A stretch of 45,165 bases of DNA from an uncultured Erysipelotrichaceae bacterium (GCA_902793635.1 CADBEA010000017.1:1-45165), one strand, 5' to 3'; positions 8,859-17,256 are shown, numbered from the stretch's first letter. Program-made: numbers and translations. Notes: a model not told the origin generated them from the letters alone.

Positions 8859-8878
8859 GTTTCCAATATAATGGAAAC
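8859..8878. promoter_or_regulatory. Inverted repeat over the -10 box of the HAD-AKR-M32 operon
   Basis: GTTTCCA and TGGAAAC (8859-8865 and 8872-8878) form a perfect 7-bp inverted repeat with a 6-base spacer. It encloses TATAAT at 8867-8872, the probable -10 box for the gene starting at 8891. It is a candidate operator for the divergent LysR regulator; the assignment is inference from position. Confidence 0.45.
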
Positions 8879-8890
8879 AGGGAGGCCGGT

Positions 8891-9655
8891 ATGAAAGTGT
8901 TTGCGAGCGATTTTGACGGTACATTGCGTTTCTATGAGAACGGCCGTATCTTCAGCTATGATGAGGACAGCCGCGCTGTGCGCTCTTTTCAGCAGAACGG
9001 CGGCCTGTTCGGCATCTGTACCGGCCGGCCGCTGGACGGTATCCTGGCAGTCCTGGACGGCAGTTTTGTGCCGGATTTTTATCTTGTATCTTCCGGTGCT
9101 GTCCTTGCCGAAGTGAAAAACGGTAAAAAAGAGATTATCAGGGAAAGCACCATTCCGTTATCGATTGCCAAAAAGATATATAATCAATTTAAAGATCAGG
9201 GCATATTCTATTTTCATGACGAAGGAAAGATCTACGGCATCGGCGGCAGGGGAGAGCCTTCCCTGGTTCAGGCTTCCGTGGATGATGCGGATCAGCTTCC
9301 GGCTGACCATATTACCGGTCTTTCCATCGGCACTGCCAGCGTTCAGAAAGCGGCCGAGACAGCTGCCTTTATCAACGCCGCATTCGGAGAATATGTCACT
9401 GCTTTTCAGAATGTGGAATATCTTGACATCATCAGGGTCGGACAGTCCAAAGGCACCGCCGTCCAGGCCGCAAAACAGCAGTATCATGCGGATCTGATCT
9501 TCGGCATCGGTGATTCCTTCAATGACATTCCTATGCTGGACGCGGCAGATGTATCCTTTACGTTCCGCTCTTCACCGCCGGAAGTCAGAGCCCATGCCGA
9601 TCATGAAGTGGACAGCGTGGCGGAAGCACTTGCTATTGCTGAAAGAATAAAATAA
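8891..9655 (+). CDS. HAD-superfamily phosphatase (Cof-like)
   Basis: 254 residues. A small-molecule phosphatase of the HAD fold. Motif I is DFDGT (nucleophile Asp7, acid/base Asp9), and the metal-binding C-terminal motif is GIGDSFNDIPMLDAA. The conserved Ser/Thr of motif II is probably in GICTGRP. The middle holds a IIB-type cap. The start at 8891 follows GGAGG by 6 bases, although the frame is open upstream through the LysR promoter. It leads an operon with an aldo-keto reductase (12-bp gap) and an M32 peptidase (14-bp gap). The substrate is unknown. Confidence 0.85.
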   Translation: MKVFASDFDGTLRFYENGRIFSYDEDSRAVRSFQQNGGLFGICTGRPLDGILAVLDGSFVPDFYLVSSGAVLAEVKNGKKEIIRESTIPLSIAKKIYNQFKDQGIFYFHDEGKIYGIGGRGEPSLVQASVDDADQLPADHITGLSIGTASVQKAAETAAFINAAFGEYVTAFQNVEYLDIIRVGQSKGTAVQAAKQQYHADLIFGIGDSFNDIPMLDAADVSFTFRSSPPEVRAHADHEVDSVAEALAIAERIK

Positions 9656-9667
9656 CGAGGAGGAGTT

Positions 9668-10585
9668 ATGCGTTACATTGAATTTGGTTCATCTCCACAG
9701 CGTGTTTCCGTAATCGGCGCAGGATCCATGCGCATTGCGGGAATGGACGAACAGACAGCCGATACCTTTATGAAAACGGCAATGGATGCGGGCATTAACT
9801 TTTTTGACCATGCCGACATCTACGGCGGCGGCAAAAGCGAGGAAGTGCTTGGCCGCATTTTAGCCAAAGAACCTTCTCTGCGCGAGAAGATCTTCATTCA
9901 GTCCAAGTGCGGCATCCGCCAGGGTTTCTTCGATTTCTCGGAGATCTACATCCTGAGCGCTGTCGACGGCATTCTGAACCGTCTGCAGACAGATCATCTG
10001 GATTCACTGCTGCTGCACAGACCGGACGCGCTGATGGAACCGGCCGAAGTTGCCTCCGCGTTTGAAAAACTGTATAAAGCGGGCAAGGTCCGTAACTTCG
10101 GTGTATCCAACATGAATCCGATGCAGATGGAACTGCTGAAGACCAAGGTGGCATATCCGCTGGTATGCAATCAGGTACAGATGAGCGTTGCTCATACCCC
10201 GATGCTTGATGCCGGCTTCAATGTCAATATGAATATCGATCCGTCCATCAACAGAGACGGAAGCGTTCTCGAATACTGCCGGATCAATGACATGATCATT
10301 CAGACATGGTCACCGCTGCAGGTCGGCTACTTCACAGGCACATTCCTGAACAACGAAAACTTTGCCGATCTGAACCGTGAACTGCGGGCTCTGGCGGATG
10401 AATACGGCGTCGGCGCCGACACCATCGCCTACGCATGGCTGCTCCGTTACCCGGGCCGCATGCAGGTCATTACCGGCACAACATCGCCTGAACATCTGCG
10501 TTCGGCTGCGGCAGCAGGCGATATCTCGCTTACCCGTGAAGAATGGTACGCACTCTACAGAGCAGCCGGCAACAGACTGCCTTAA
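9668..10585 (+). CDS. Aldo/keto reductase (YdhF-like)
   Basis: 305 residues. An NAD(P)H-dependent oxidoreductase of the (beta/alpha)8 aldo-keto reductase superfamily. The catalytic tetrad can be placed: Asp and Tyr in FFDHADIYGGG, Lys in QSKCGIR and His in LLLHRPD. The cofactor-binding end is seen in ITGTTSPEHLRSA. The overall pattern is closest to the YdhF branch. A strong AGGAGGAG precedes the ATG. It is the middle gene of the putative LysR-controlled operon; the physiological substrate cannot be inferred. Confidence 0.9.
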   Translation: MRYIEFGSSPQRVSVIGAGSMRIAGMDEQTADTFMKTAMDAGINFFDHADIYGGGKSEEVLGRILAKEPSLREKIFIQSKCGIRQGFFDFSEIYILSAVDGILNRLQTDHLDSLLLHRPDALMEPAEVASAFEKLYKAGKVRNFGVSNMNPMQMELLKTKVAYPLVCNQVQMSVAHTPMLDAGFNVNMNIDPSINRDGSVLEYCRINDMIIQTWSPLQVGYFTGTFLNNENFADLNRELRALADEYGVGADTIAYAWLLRYPGRMQVITGTTSPEHLRSAAAAGDISLTREEWYALYRAAGNRLP

Positions 10586-10599
10586 GAAAGAAGGGAAAA

Positions 10600-12096
10600 A
10601 TGAATCTGAACGAAAAACTGCAGAAATACAACGAATGGGTCTTCCGCATGTCCGCATACCGGATGGCTCTTTCCATCATCACCATCGACAAGCTGACGGT
10701 CGCTCCGGAAGCCGGTGCCGACTATCGTGACAAGCGCACGGCATTCCTGGCCGGCGAACTGTTCTCCGTGCAGACGGATCCGGAAATGGAAAAGCTTCTG
10801 AACGAACTGCGCACGGAAGAAAACCTGGACGGGGAAACAAAGAAAGCGGTGGAACTGTACGCTAAGATGGTCCACGATACCGTGTGCATTCCCAAGGATG
10901 AATTCGTCGCTTCCGAGGAACTGATGAACGCTTCCTACAACGCCTGGCTGGAAGCCAAGATGAAAAACGACTACAGCATCTTCGAACCGTATCTGAAAAA
11001 GGTCATTGAAACCATGAAGAAGCGGTACGAATACCGCGGCAGTGACATGCCTCTGTATGATCAGATGCTGGATGACTACGAACCGGGCATGAACCGGGAA
11101 AAATACGACGCTTTCTTCAGCGCGCTGAAAGAACGGCTGGTACCGCTGATCAAAAAGGTCACGGAAGCAGAACAGATCGATGAGTCTTTCCTGCATCAGG
11201 AATTTGACACGGCTGAACAGAAGAAGTACATGGATCAGATCCTGGCATATCTGCACTTTGATCCATCCTGGGGCTATCAGAACGAAACAGAACATCCGTT
11301 TACCGACGGCACATGTTCCAACGATATGCGCACGACGACCAAGTATCTCAAGGACAATGTCGTTTCCGCTATTCTCTCCACTGTTCATGAAGTAGGGCAT
11401 GCGACCTACCAGCATGACGTCGACGAACGCTACGACGGAACGATCCTCGCGGCCGGCATTTCCTCCGGCATGCACGAATCCCAGTCACGTCTGTTTGAAA
11501 ACTACCTGGCGAGAACCAAGGCCTTCTGGGAAGCAAATTATGAAGGCCTGCAGAAACATTTCCCGCAGCAGCTTGGAAACGTCAGCTGCGAACGGTTCGT
11601 GAATGCTCTCAACATCGCCAAGCCTTCCCTGATCCGCACGGAAGCGGATGAACTGACATACCCGATGCATATTCTGATCCGCTATGAGATCGAGAAGGGA
11701 CTCTTCGACGGATCCATTTCCACCGAAGGACTGGACAAGACCTGGGACGATATGTATGAGAAATATCTCGGTGTCCGTTCAAAAACGGCGTCTGCCGGCA
11801 TTCTGCAGGATGTGCACTGGTCCGGCGGCAGCTTCGGCTATTTCCCGACCTATGCTCTCGGCAGTGCCTTTGCGGCGCAGTTCGTCAGAAAAATGCGGCA
11901 GGAGATGGATGTCGATGAAGCACTGCGCAGCAATCATTTCGATGCCTGCATCAGCTGGCTCAAGGAACACATCCACAAATACGGCTGCCGTTACGATGCC
12001 GATGAGATCATGAAAATGGCAACTGGTGAAGCATTCAATGTGAATTACTATCTGGATTATCTGGAAGACAAATACACAAAGCTTTACAATCTCTGA
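10600..12096 (+). CDS. Carboxypeptidase Taq, M32 family metallopeptidase
   Basis: 498 residues, the normal length for family M32. It removes C-terminal amino acids from peptides using one zinc (or cobalt) ion. The zinc motif HEVGH lies at 263-267, with catalytic Glu264. The third ligand is probably the Glu in GMHESQSRLFEN about 30 residues later, the second hallmark of M32. The ATG at 10600 follows AAGGG and is preferred over an upstream in-frame GTG that would overlap the reductase gene. It is cytoplasmic, with no signal peptide. It is the last gene of its operon, with a terminator 8 bp later. Confidence 0.94.
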   Translation: MNLNEKLQKYNEWVFRMSAYRMALSIITIDKLTVAPEAGADYRDKRTAFLAGELFSVQTDPEMEKLLNELRTEENLDGETKKAVELYAKMVHDTVCIPKDEFVASEELMNASYNAWLEAKMKNDYSIFEPYLKKVIETMKKRYEYRGSDMPLYDQMLDDYEPGMNREKYDAFFSALKERLVPLIKKVTEAEQIDESFLHQEFDTAEQKKYMDQILAYLHFDPSWGYQNETEHPFTDGTCSNDMRTTTKYLKDNVVSAILSTVHEVGHATYQHDVDERYDGTILAAGISSGMHESQSRLFENYLARTKAFWEANYEGLQKHFPQQLGNVSCERFVNALNIAKPSLIRTEADELTYPMHILIRYEIEKGLFDGSISTEGLDKTWDDMYEKYLGVRSKTASAGILQDVHWSGGSFGYFPTYALGSAFAAQFVRKMRQEMDVDEALRSNHFDACISWLKEHIHKYGCRYDADEIMKMATGEAFNVNYYLDYLEDKYTKLYNL

Positions 12097-12103
12097 AAAA
12101 CGA

Positions 12104-12126
12104 AAAGCCCGGCAGGGCTTTTTCTT
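12104..12126 (+). terminator. Terminator after the M32 peptidase gene
   Basis: AAAGCCC (12104-12110) pairs with the complement at 12115-12121 across a tight loop, and TTTTTCTTT follows. Confidence 0.85.
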
Positions 12127-12181
12127 TGCTTTTCTTAATGTCTGTTCAATAATATAATAGGAATGTTTTGGAGAACAAACT

Positions 12182-13807
12182 ATGAGTGAAGAAAAGTCTT
12201 CCAAGGTAAAAAAGTCGATTATATTAAGCGGTCTGGTGGGTACCGGCGGACTGTTTGTGGCCAAGGCACTGGGTCTTGTCTACTCCATTCCGTTCTCTTC
12301 GATCCTGCAGTCAGACGCGTATATGAGTTATTACGGTACGGCTTACCGTATCTACAGTTATATTCTGAATGTCTTCACAGCCGGCTTCCCGTTTGCCATA
12401 TCGACACTCGTCGCCCGCTATACGGTCAAGAGTGACAGTAAAGCCCTGATGACGATCAAGAAGATCTCACTGATGGCGATGCTGGTGACCGGCACGGCGG
12501 GAATGCTGCTGATGCTGCTGCTTTCCGGCATGCTGGCGAATCTGATCGCGCCGGGTGAGGATGTAATGATCATGGCCACCGTACTCAGAGTACTGGCCAT
12601 CGCCATCTTCTTCGTGCCGCTGCTGTCGGCCTTCAGAGGTTTCTATCAGGGCCGCAAGGAAATGCAGGAATATGCTTTCTCGCAGGCGTTTGAACAGCTG
12701 TTCCGTGTCGCTTTCCTGCTGAGTACGGCTTATCTGGCTGTCTATGTCATGGGTAAGGAGCGCAAGCTGGCTCTGTATCTGGCTGTTCTTTCGACATCGG
12801 TCGCGGCGATTGCCGGACTTCTGCAGATCTTTGTCTTTGACCGCCGGAAATATCCGGAAATCGTCAAAGAGGCGGAAGCACAGACGACAGCCACAAGAGC
12901 ACAGAACAAACTGATCCGGGAGTTTATCTCGCTGGCTATTCCGTACCTTCTGGTAGCGATCCTCGGTTACGCGGATGATATCTTCAATTCCGTGATCCTG
13001 CCGCTGGGTCTGAGAATATACGGCTACAGCCAGTCGGAAATGAATGTCATCCTGTCCGCTTTCAACTACGTCGGTACGAAACTGACGGCGATCCCGATGA
13101 TCCTGGCACCCGGATTTACCTCAGCCCTGATTCCGCATATCGCATCCTCGCTGGCTGAGAAGGACAACCGCAAAGTCGCATCCAATGTCTATGACTGTCT
13201 GGATACGGTACTGTATGTCGGTCTGCCGGTGGCGTTCGCCATCTTCCTGTATGCTGAAGATGCCTATCATCTGCTGTTCTATACAAAGGATATCACCGCA
13301 TCCAGCAATGTCATCCGCTGGATCTGGCTGGAAGGGTTCATGGGAACGATCGCGCCGATCGTCACCAATATCATGATGACGCTGGGTCTGAGAAAGAGCG
13401 TCCTCAAGAGACTGACAGTCTGTCTGGTCATCAAAGCAGCGATCATGATCCCGCTGATCATGCTGGTAGGCTATCCGGGAACAGTTCTCGCAACGGTGAT
13501 CTCCTATGGCTATCTGGTGCTGTTCAATCTGCATGAGATCAGCAAATCCTTCTCCATCAGTTTCCGCAAGGTCGGCATCATTCTGCTCAGAACAGTGATC
13601 GGTGTCGCTGTCATGGCAGGGGTATGCTTCGGCCTGAAGGCAATCGGCCTGAATTCCGTCAATACCGGCCGTCTGCTGGGTCTGCTGAAAATCTTTATCA
13701 ACCTGGTTCTGACCTTCGGTGTCTATCTGCTGATCACTTATTTCATGAAAGTGCCGCAGATGGTCTTCCACCGTCAGTTCCGGCTGATTCGGAAGAAATC
13801 GTCATGA
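12182..13807 (+). CDS. MurJ/SpoVB-family lipid flippase (MOP superfamily)
   Basis: 541 residues with about 14 hydrophobic segments, matching the polysaccharide-synthase branch of the MOP superfamily (SpoVB/YtgP type). These move undecaprenyl-linked precursors, for example lipid II, across the membrane. The first helix follows a short Lys-rich cytoplasmic start (SSKVKKSIILSG). ALGLVYSIP and AFRGFYQGRKEMQEYA are characteristic of this family. GGAG is 9 bases before the ATG, and TATAAT at 12153-12158 is a probable -10 box. It stands alone. Candidate substrates are lipid II or another wall glycan; sequence cannot decide. Confidence 0.85.
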   Translation: MSEEKSSKVKKSIILSGLVGTGGLFVAKALGLVYSIPFSSILQSDAYMSYYGTAYRIYSYILNVFTAGFPFAISTLVARYTVKSDSKALMTIKKISLMAMLVTGTAGMLLMLLLSGMLANLIAPGEDVMIMATVLRVLAIAIFFVPLLSAFRGFYQGRKEMQEYAFSQAFEQLFRVAFLLSTAYLAVYVMGKERKLALYLAVLSTSVAAIAGLLQIFVFDRRKYPEIVKEAEAQTTATRAQNKLIREFISLAIPYLLVAILGYADDIFNSVILPLGLRIYGYSQSEMNVILSAFNYVGTKLTAIPMILAPGFTSALIPHIASSLAEKDNRKVASNVYDCLDTVLYVGLPVAFAIFLYAEDAYHLLFYTKDITASSNVIRWIWLEGFMGTIAPIVTNIMMTLGLRKSVLKRLTVCLVIKAAIMIPLIMLVGYPGTVLATVISYGYLVLFNLHEISKSFSISFRKVGIILLRTVIGVAVMAGVCFGLKAIGLNSVNTGRLLGLLKIFINLVLTFGVYLLITYFMKVPQMVFHRQFRLIRKKSS

Positions 13808-13813
13808 TAACCA

Positions 13814-13842
13814 AGCCCGCTGATAAAACAGCGGGTTTTCTT
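13814..13842 (+). terminator. Terminator after the flippase gene
   Basis: CCCGCTG (13816-13822) pairs perfectly with CAGCGGG (13829-13835) across a 6-base loop, followed by TTTTCTT. Confidence 0.9.
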
Positions 13843-13882
13843 ATGGCTGAAATGTATCCTCATATGTTCCGGTATCTGAATA

Positions 13883-13911
13883 TTGACAAACACAGTTAGT
13901 AATACTAAACT
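13883..13911 (+). promoter_or_regulatory. Promoter of the feo operon
   Basis: A perfect -35 TTGACA (13883-13888) is 17 bp from a -10-like TAAACT (13906-13911). The -10 box and the presumed transcription start are covered by the palindromes listed next, a layout that suits repression. Confidence 0.55.
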
Positions 13912-13935
13912 AACTAATAGTTAGATAAGCCTAAC
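13895..13935. promoter_or_regulatory. Overlapping palindromic operators (DtxR-family-like boxes) before feoA
   Basis: Three symmetrical elements overlap the promoter: TTAGTA-A-TACTAA (13896-13908), CTAACTA-A-TAGTTAG (13910-13924) and GTTAG-N6-CTAAC (13920-13935). The last, read from 13921, agrees with the published DtxR/IdeR box (TTAGGTTAGCCTAACCTAA) at about 14 of 19 positions. Iron-dependent repression by a DtxR-family protein is therefore the most likely control. The symmetry is seen directly; the regulator identity is inferred. Confidence 0.55.
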
Positions 13936-13971
13936 ATTTATGCTGTCATGAGACAGGAAAGGAGAAACAGT

Positions 13972-14184
13972 ATGATGCCATTAACATTTGCAGGAAAAGG
14001 CGAACAGGTGCAGATCATGAAGATCAACGGCAATGCCGAAGTGAAGCAGCATCTTGCCGATATGGGATTTGTTGTCGGCGGCAATGTAACTGTCATCTCT
14101 GAGGCAGACGGCAATATGATCGTCAACATCAAAGAATCACGGGTGGCGATCGGCAAGGAAATGGCTTTAAAAATCATGATTTAG
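13972..14184 (+). CDS. feoA: FeoA ferrous iron transport accessory protein (first copy)
   Basis: 70 residues with the SH3-like beta-barrel of FeoA. This small cytoplasmic protein supports the FeoB iron channel. The FeoA signature is seen in KINGNAEVKQHLADMGFVVG (the conserved LxxMGf turn), followed by the beta-strands NVTVIS and ALKIMI. The ATG at 13972 lies 7 bases after GGAG. A second ATG follows immediately at 13975, and an ATG at 13948 is less likely because it precedes the ribosome binding site. A second FeoA gene follows after 9 bp. Confidence 0.9.
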   Translation: MMPLTFAGKGEQVQIMKINGNAEVKQHLADMGFVVGGNVTVISEADGNMIVNIKESRVAIGKEMALKIMI

Positions 14185-14193
14185 GAGGGGAAT

Positions 14194-14415
14194 ATGAACA
14201 CATTGAGAGATGCCGCAATCGGATCGACCGTAAAGGTTGTCAAACTCCACGGCGAAGGCGCCGTAAAGCGCCGGATCATGGACATGGGAATTACAAAAGG
14301 CGTGGAAGTCTATGTCCGTAAAGTCGCACCGTTAGGGGACCCGATCGAGGTTACGGTGCGCGGATATGAAGTGTCTGTCCGTAAAGCGGATGCGGCTATG
14401 GTAGAAGTGGACTGA
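14194..14415 (+). CDS. feoA: FeoA ferrous iron transport accessory protein (second copy)
   Basis: 73 residues, again the SH3-like FeoA fold: KLHGEGAVKRRIMDMGITKG carries the conserved LxxMGI turn, and the C-terminal strands include GDPIEVTVRGYEVSVRKADA, the PxxxxxxG..laLr.. pattern of FeoA. It is more canonical than the first copy, which lacks the Pro-I-E-V element. AGGAGGGG precedes the ATG, and feoB starts 18 bp later. Confidence 0.92.
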   Translation: MNTLRDAAIGSTVKVVKLHGEGAVKRRIMDMGITKGVEVYVRKVAPLGDPIEVTVRGYEVSVRKADAAMVEVD

Positions 14416-14433
14416 TTTAGAAAAGAGGATGAA

Positions 14434-16836
14434 ATGGCTGATAAGAAGATAACGATTGCGCTGGCCGGCAATCCGAACAGCGGCAAGACGACGCTGTTCA
14501 ACACTCTGACAGGCTCCAATCAGTTTGTCGGCAACTGGCCGGGCGTTACAGTTGAAAAGAAGGAAGGACGTCTGAAGAAACATGACGATGTCATGATCGA
14601 AGACCTTCCGGGTATTTACTCTCTGTCTCCGTATACGATGGAGGAAGTCGTATCCAGAAACTTTCTGATCGACGAAAAACCGGACGGGATCCTGAACATC
14701 GTCGACGGAACCAACCTGGAAAGAAACCTGTATCTGACGACCCAGCTTTCCGAACTCGGTATTCCGATGGTCGTGGCCGTCAACATGCTGGACCTTGTCG
14801 AAAAGAACGGGGACACGATCGACCTGGATAAACTGAGCAGTGTGATCGGCTGTCCGGTCGTGGCGATTTCCGCCCTGAAGGGAACGAATGTCGCGGAAGC
14901 AGCGGAAAAGGCAGTCGCGGCAGCCCGCAGCGGCAAAGCTCCCAAACCGGCGGAGTTCTCCGCTGACACAGAAGCGGTTCTGCAGAAAATCGCAGACCTT
15001 CTGCCGAACGTTCCGGAAAGCCTGAAGCGCTGGTATACGATCAAGGTTTTCGAAAGAGACGACAAAGTCATGGCCCGGCTGAATCCTGACAGCAGGATCA
15101 GCGATATTATCAAAGCCGCGGAAACCGCCGCGGATGACGATTCCGAATCCATTATCACCAACGAACGTTATGAATTCATAACCAGAAGCCTGCAGGGCGT
15201 CTACAGCAAGAAGGGTGCCGGCGAACTTTCCGTATCCGACAGGATCGACAAGATCGTCACGAACCGCTGGCTGGCACTGCCGATCTTCTTTGTCATTATG
15301 TGGCTCGTTTACTATGTATCGGTCACGACCGTCGGCACATGGGTCACCGACTGGACCAATGACGGTCTGTTCGGAGATGGTTACTTCCTGTTCGGCAACG
15401 GCCGTGAACAGTACGACGAGGCAATGAACGGTTACTATGCTGAGAACATCTGGACTGACGAAGTCGTCGCCAATGTTGACAAAGCAGTGGAAGCAGGCAT
15501 TCCGGGTGCCGATGAAATCCAGGCGGCGATCGACGACGAAGACTACGGCGCTTTCGATGAAGCATATGAATTCTACGGCGTCGAACTCGATGAAAAAGAG
15601 AATGGCGTTTACAGCATTTCCGAAACAGTCGATGCCGCACTCGAAGCTGAAGACGTTCCGGCTCCGGAAGACTACGGCACATGGGTCAGAGGTGTTCCGG
15701 TCGTCGTGGAAGGATTCCTCGATGGTATCGGTGTCAATGACTTCCTGAAAGGACTGATCATTGACGGTATCATCGGTGGTGTCGGTGCCGTGCTCGGCTT
15801 CGTTCCGCAGATGCTGGTTCTCTTCCTGTTCCTGGCTTTCCTGGAATCCTGCGGTTATATGGCGCGTATTGCCTTCGTCATGGACCGTCTGTTCCGTAAG
15901 TTCGGTCTTTCCGGCAAATCCTTCATTCCGGTGCTGATCGGTACCGGCTGCGGTGTGCCGGGTGTCATGGCTTCCCGTACGATTGAAAATGAACGTGACC
16001 GCCGTATGACGATCATGACCACAACATTTATTCCCTGCGGTGCCAAGCTGCCGATCATTGCCATGATCGCCACCGCGCTGTTCCACGGCGCTGCCTGGGT
16101 CGCGACATCCGCGTATTTCCTCGGTATGGCAGCTATCATCGTATCCGGTATTATCCTGAAGAAGACGAAGATGTTCGCCGGTGAACCGGCTCCGTTCGTT
16201 ATGGAACTGCCGGCATACCACTGGCCGACCGTTTCCAATATCCTGCGTTCCACCTGGGAGCGCGGCTGGTCCTTCATCAAAAAGGCCGGCACGATCATCC
16301 TGCTGTCATCCATCGTTATCTGGCTCGGTTCCACCTTCGGATGGACCGACGGAGCATTCGGCTGGAATCCTGAACTGGAACTGGAAGAAAGTGTCCTCGG
16401 TGCCATCGGCAATGGTGTCAAATGGATCTTCGCACCGCTCGGCTTTGACAACATCAAGGCTACGATCGCCACTGTCATGGGTCTGGTCGCCAAGGAAGAA
16501 GTCGTTGGTGTCTTCGGTGTCCTTGACTTCGAAGGACTTACACCGCTGGCCGGCTACAGTTTCCTGGCCTTCAACCTGCTGTGCGCTCCGTGCTTTGCCG
16601 CGATCGGTGCGATCCGCAGAGAAATGAACAACGCGAAATGGACATGGTTCGCCATCGGCTACCAGTGCCTGCTTGCCTATGTTGTCGCCTTCATCATTTA
16701 CCAGATCGGCGGAGCCTTCACTGGTACCGGAAATGCCATCGGTATGATCGTCGCAGTTGCTCTGATCGCCGTGATCGGCTGGCTGCTGTTCAGACCGTAC
16801 AAGGAAGCAGCCCGTCTGGAATCCATTACTGCCTGA
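14434..16836 (+). CDS. feoB: FeoB ferrous iron transporter
   Basis: 800 residues. A GTP-driven Fe2+ uptake channel in the inner membrane. The N-terminal G domain has G1 GNPNSGKTT (12-20), the switch region NWPGVTVEKK, G3 DLPG (57-60), G4 NMLD (117-120) and G5 SALKG; a helical spacer follows to about 270. The membrane part starts near 279 and holds the conserved LESCGYMARIAFVMDR, the GCGVPG core motif and FIPCGAKLP. An extra acidic segment (about 315-415) lies between the first and second membrane segments, where E. coli FeoB has only a short loop (see findings). It is cotranscribed with two feoA genes upstream and a small HTH gene 30 bp downstream. No FeoC-like Cys-containing protein is present. 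Confidence 0.96.
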   Translation: MADKKITIALAGNPNSGKTTLFNTLTGSNQFVGNWPGVTVEKKEGRLKKHDDVMIEDLPGIYSLSPYTMEEVVSRNFLIDEKPDGILNIVDGTNLERNLYLTTQLSELGIPMVVAVNMLDLVEKNGDTIDLDKLSSVIGCPVVAISALKGTNVAEAAEKAVAAARSGKAPKPAEFSADTEAVLQKIADLLPNVPESLKRWYTIKVFERDDKVMARLNPDSRISDIIKAAETAADDDSESIITNERYEFITRSLQGVYSKKGAGELSVSDRIDKIVTNRWLALPIFFVIMWLVYYVSVTTVGTWVTDWTNDGLFGDGYFLFGNGREQYDEAMNGYYAENIWTDEVVANVDKAVEAGIPGADEIQAAIDDEDYGAFDEAYEFYGVELDEKENGVYSISETVDAALEAEDVPAPEDYGTWVRGVPVVVEGFLDGIGVNDFLKGLIIDGIIGGVGAVLGFVPQMLVLFLFLAFLESCGYMARIAFVMDRLFRKFGLSGKSFIPVLIGTGCGVPGVMASRTIENERDRRMTIMTTTFIPCGAKLPIIAMIATALFHGAAWVATSAYFLGMAAIIVSGIILKKTKMFAGEPAPFVMELPAYHWPTVSNILRSTWERGWSFIKKAGTIILLSSIVIWLGSTFGWTDGAFGWNPELELEESVLGAIGNGVKWIFAPLGFDNIKATIATVMGLVAKEEVVGVFGVLDFEGLTPLAGYSFLAFNLLCAPCFAAIGAIRREMNNAKWTWFAIGYQCLLAYVVAFIIYQIGGAFTGTGNAIGMIVAVALIAVIGWLLFRPYKEAARLESITA

Positions 16837-16866
16837 AAGGTGTCATAAAAGAAAGAATGGTGCATT

Positions 16867-17121
16867 ATGGTTCATGAACTGACGAATGCCAGGATCAGAT
16901 ACCTGATTGCCTTATGGGAACTTGATCCGGAAGGAAGAGGGATCCGCAGTATTGCCCTGGCCAGAAAACTGAATGTTTCAAGGCCCAGTGTGCATGCCAT
17001 GATCGAGCGTCTGACAGACAGCGGTTTCGTGAACAAGGAACACTACGGCATCGTCTATCTTTCCGCAAAAGGTGTGAAAGCAGCTGAGCATTACCGAAGC
17101 CGCATGAACAGCGGAATCTGA
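16867..17121 (+). CDS. Short DtxR-like winged-helix protein without metal-binding domain
   Basis: 84 residues. It aligns by eye with the N-terminal DNA-binding domain of DtxR/MntR proteins: an initial helix (NARIRYLIALWELD), then SIALARKLNVSRPSVHAMIERLTDSGFV as the helix-turn-helix, then the wing (HYGIVYLSAKGVKAAEHY). It ends just where full-length members reach the HR.LE helix with metal ligands and the dimerisation domain, so it should not sense metal in the usual way. It lies 30 bp after feoB in the position of feoC, a similarly sized winged-helix gene elsewhere, but it lacks FeoC's Cys cluster. The ribosome binding site is weak. MarR-type is the alternative reading. Its own operon carries DtxR-like boxes upstream. 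Confidence 0.75.
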   Translation: MVHELTNARIRYLIALWELDPEGRGIRSIALARKLNVSRPSVHAMIERLTDSGFVNKEHYGIVYLSAKGVKAAEHYRSRMNSGI

Positions 17122-17132
17122 TAACAGCAATC

Positions 17133-17172
17133 AAAAGCGAATTCTGCAGATAAGACAGAGTTCGCTTTTTCT
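17133..17172 (+). terminator. Terminator of the feo operon
   Basis: A 14-bp stem (17133-17146 with 17156-17169, one G-T pair), a 9-base loop and a T-run. It closes the feoA-feoA-feoB-regulator unit. Confidence 0.9.
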
Positions 17173-17256
17173 TATGCAAAGCAGAAAACATTCATATTTT
17201 TCCGGAATGCTGTTTTTGATTCATGATAAGATTCATTATAGAAACGTCAGTGAATT

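Noticed and set aside
14332-16221. A long open frame of about 1.9 kb on the strand opposite feoA/feoB
   Set aside because: Its product is rich in His, Asp, Arg and Gln with no domain logic, as expected from the reverse of a real gene; FeoB fits the other strand completely.
16867-17121. Calling the post-feoB gene feoC
   Set aside because: It has no FeoC-type Cys cluster, and its helix-turn-helix and wing match DtxR/MntR proteins better.
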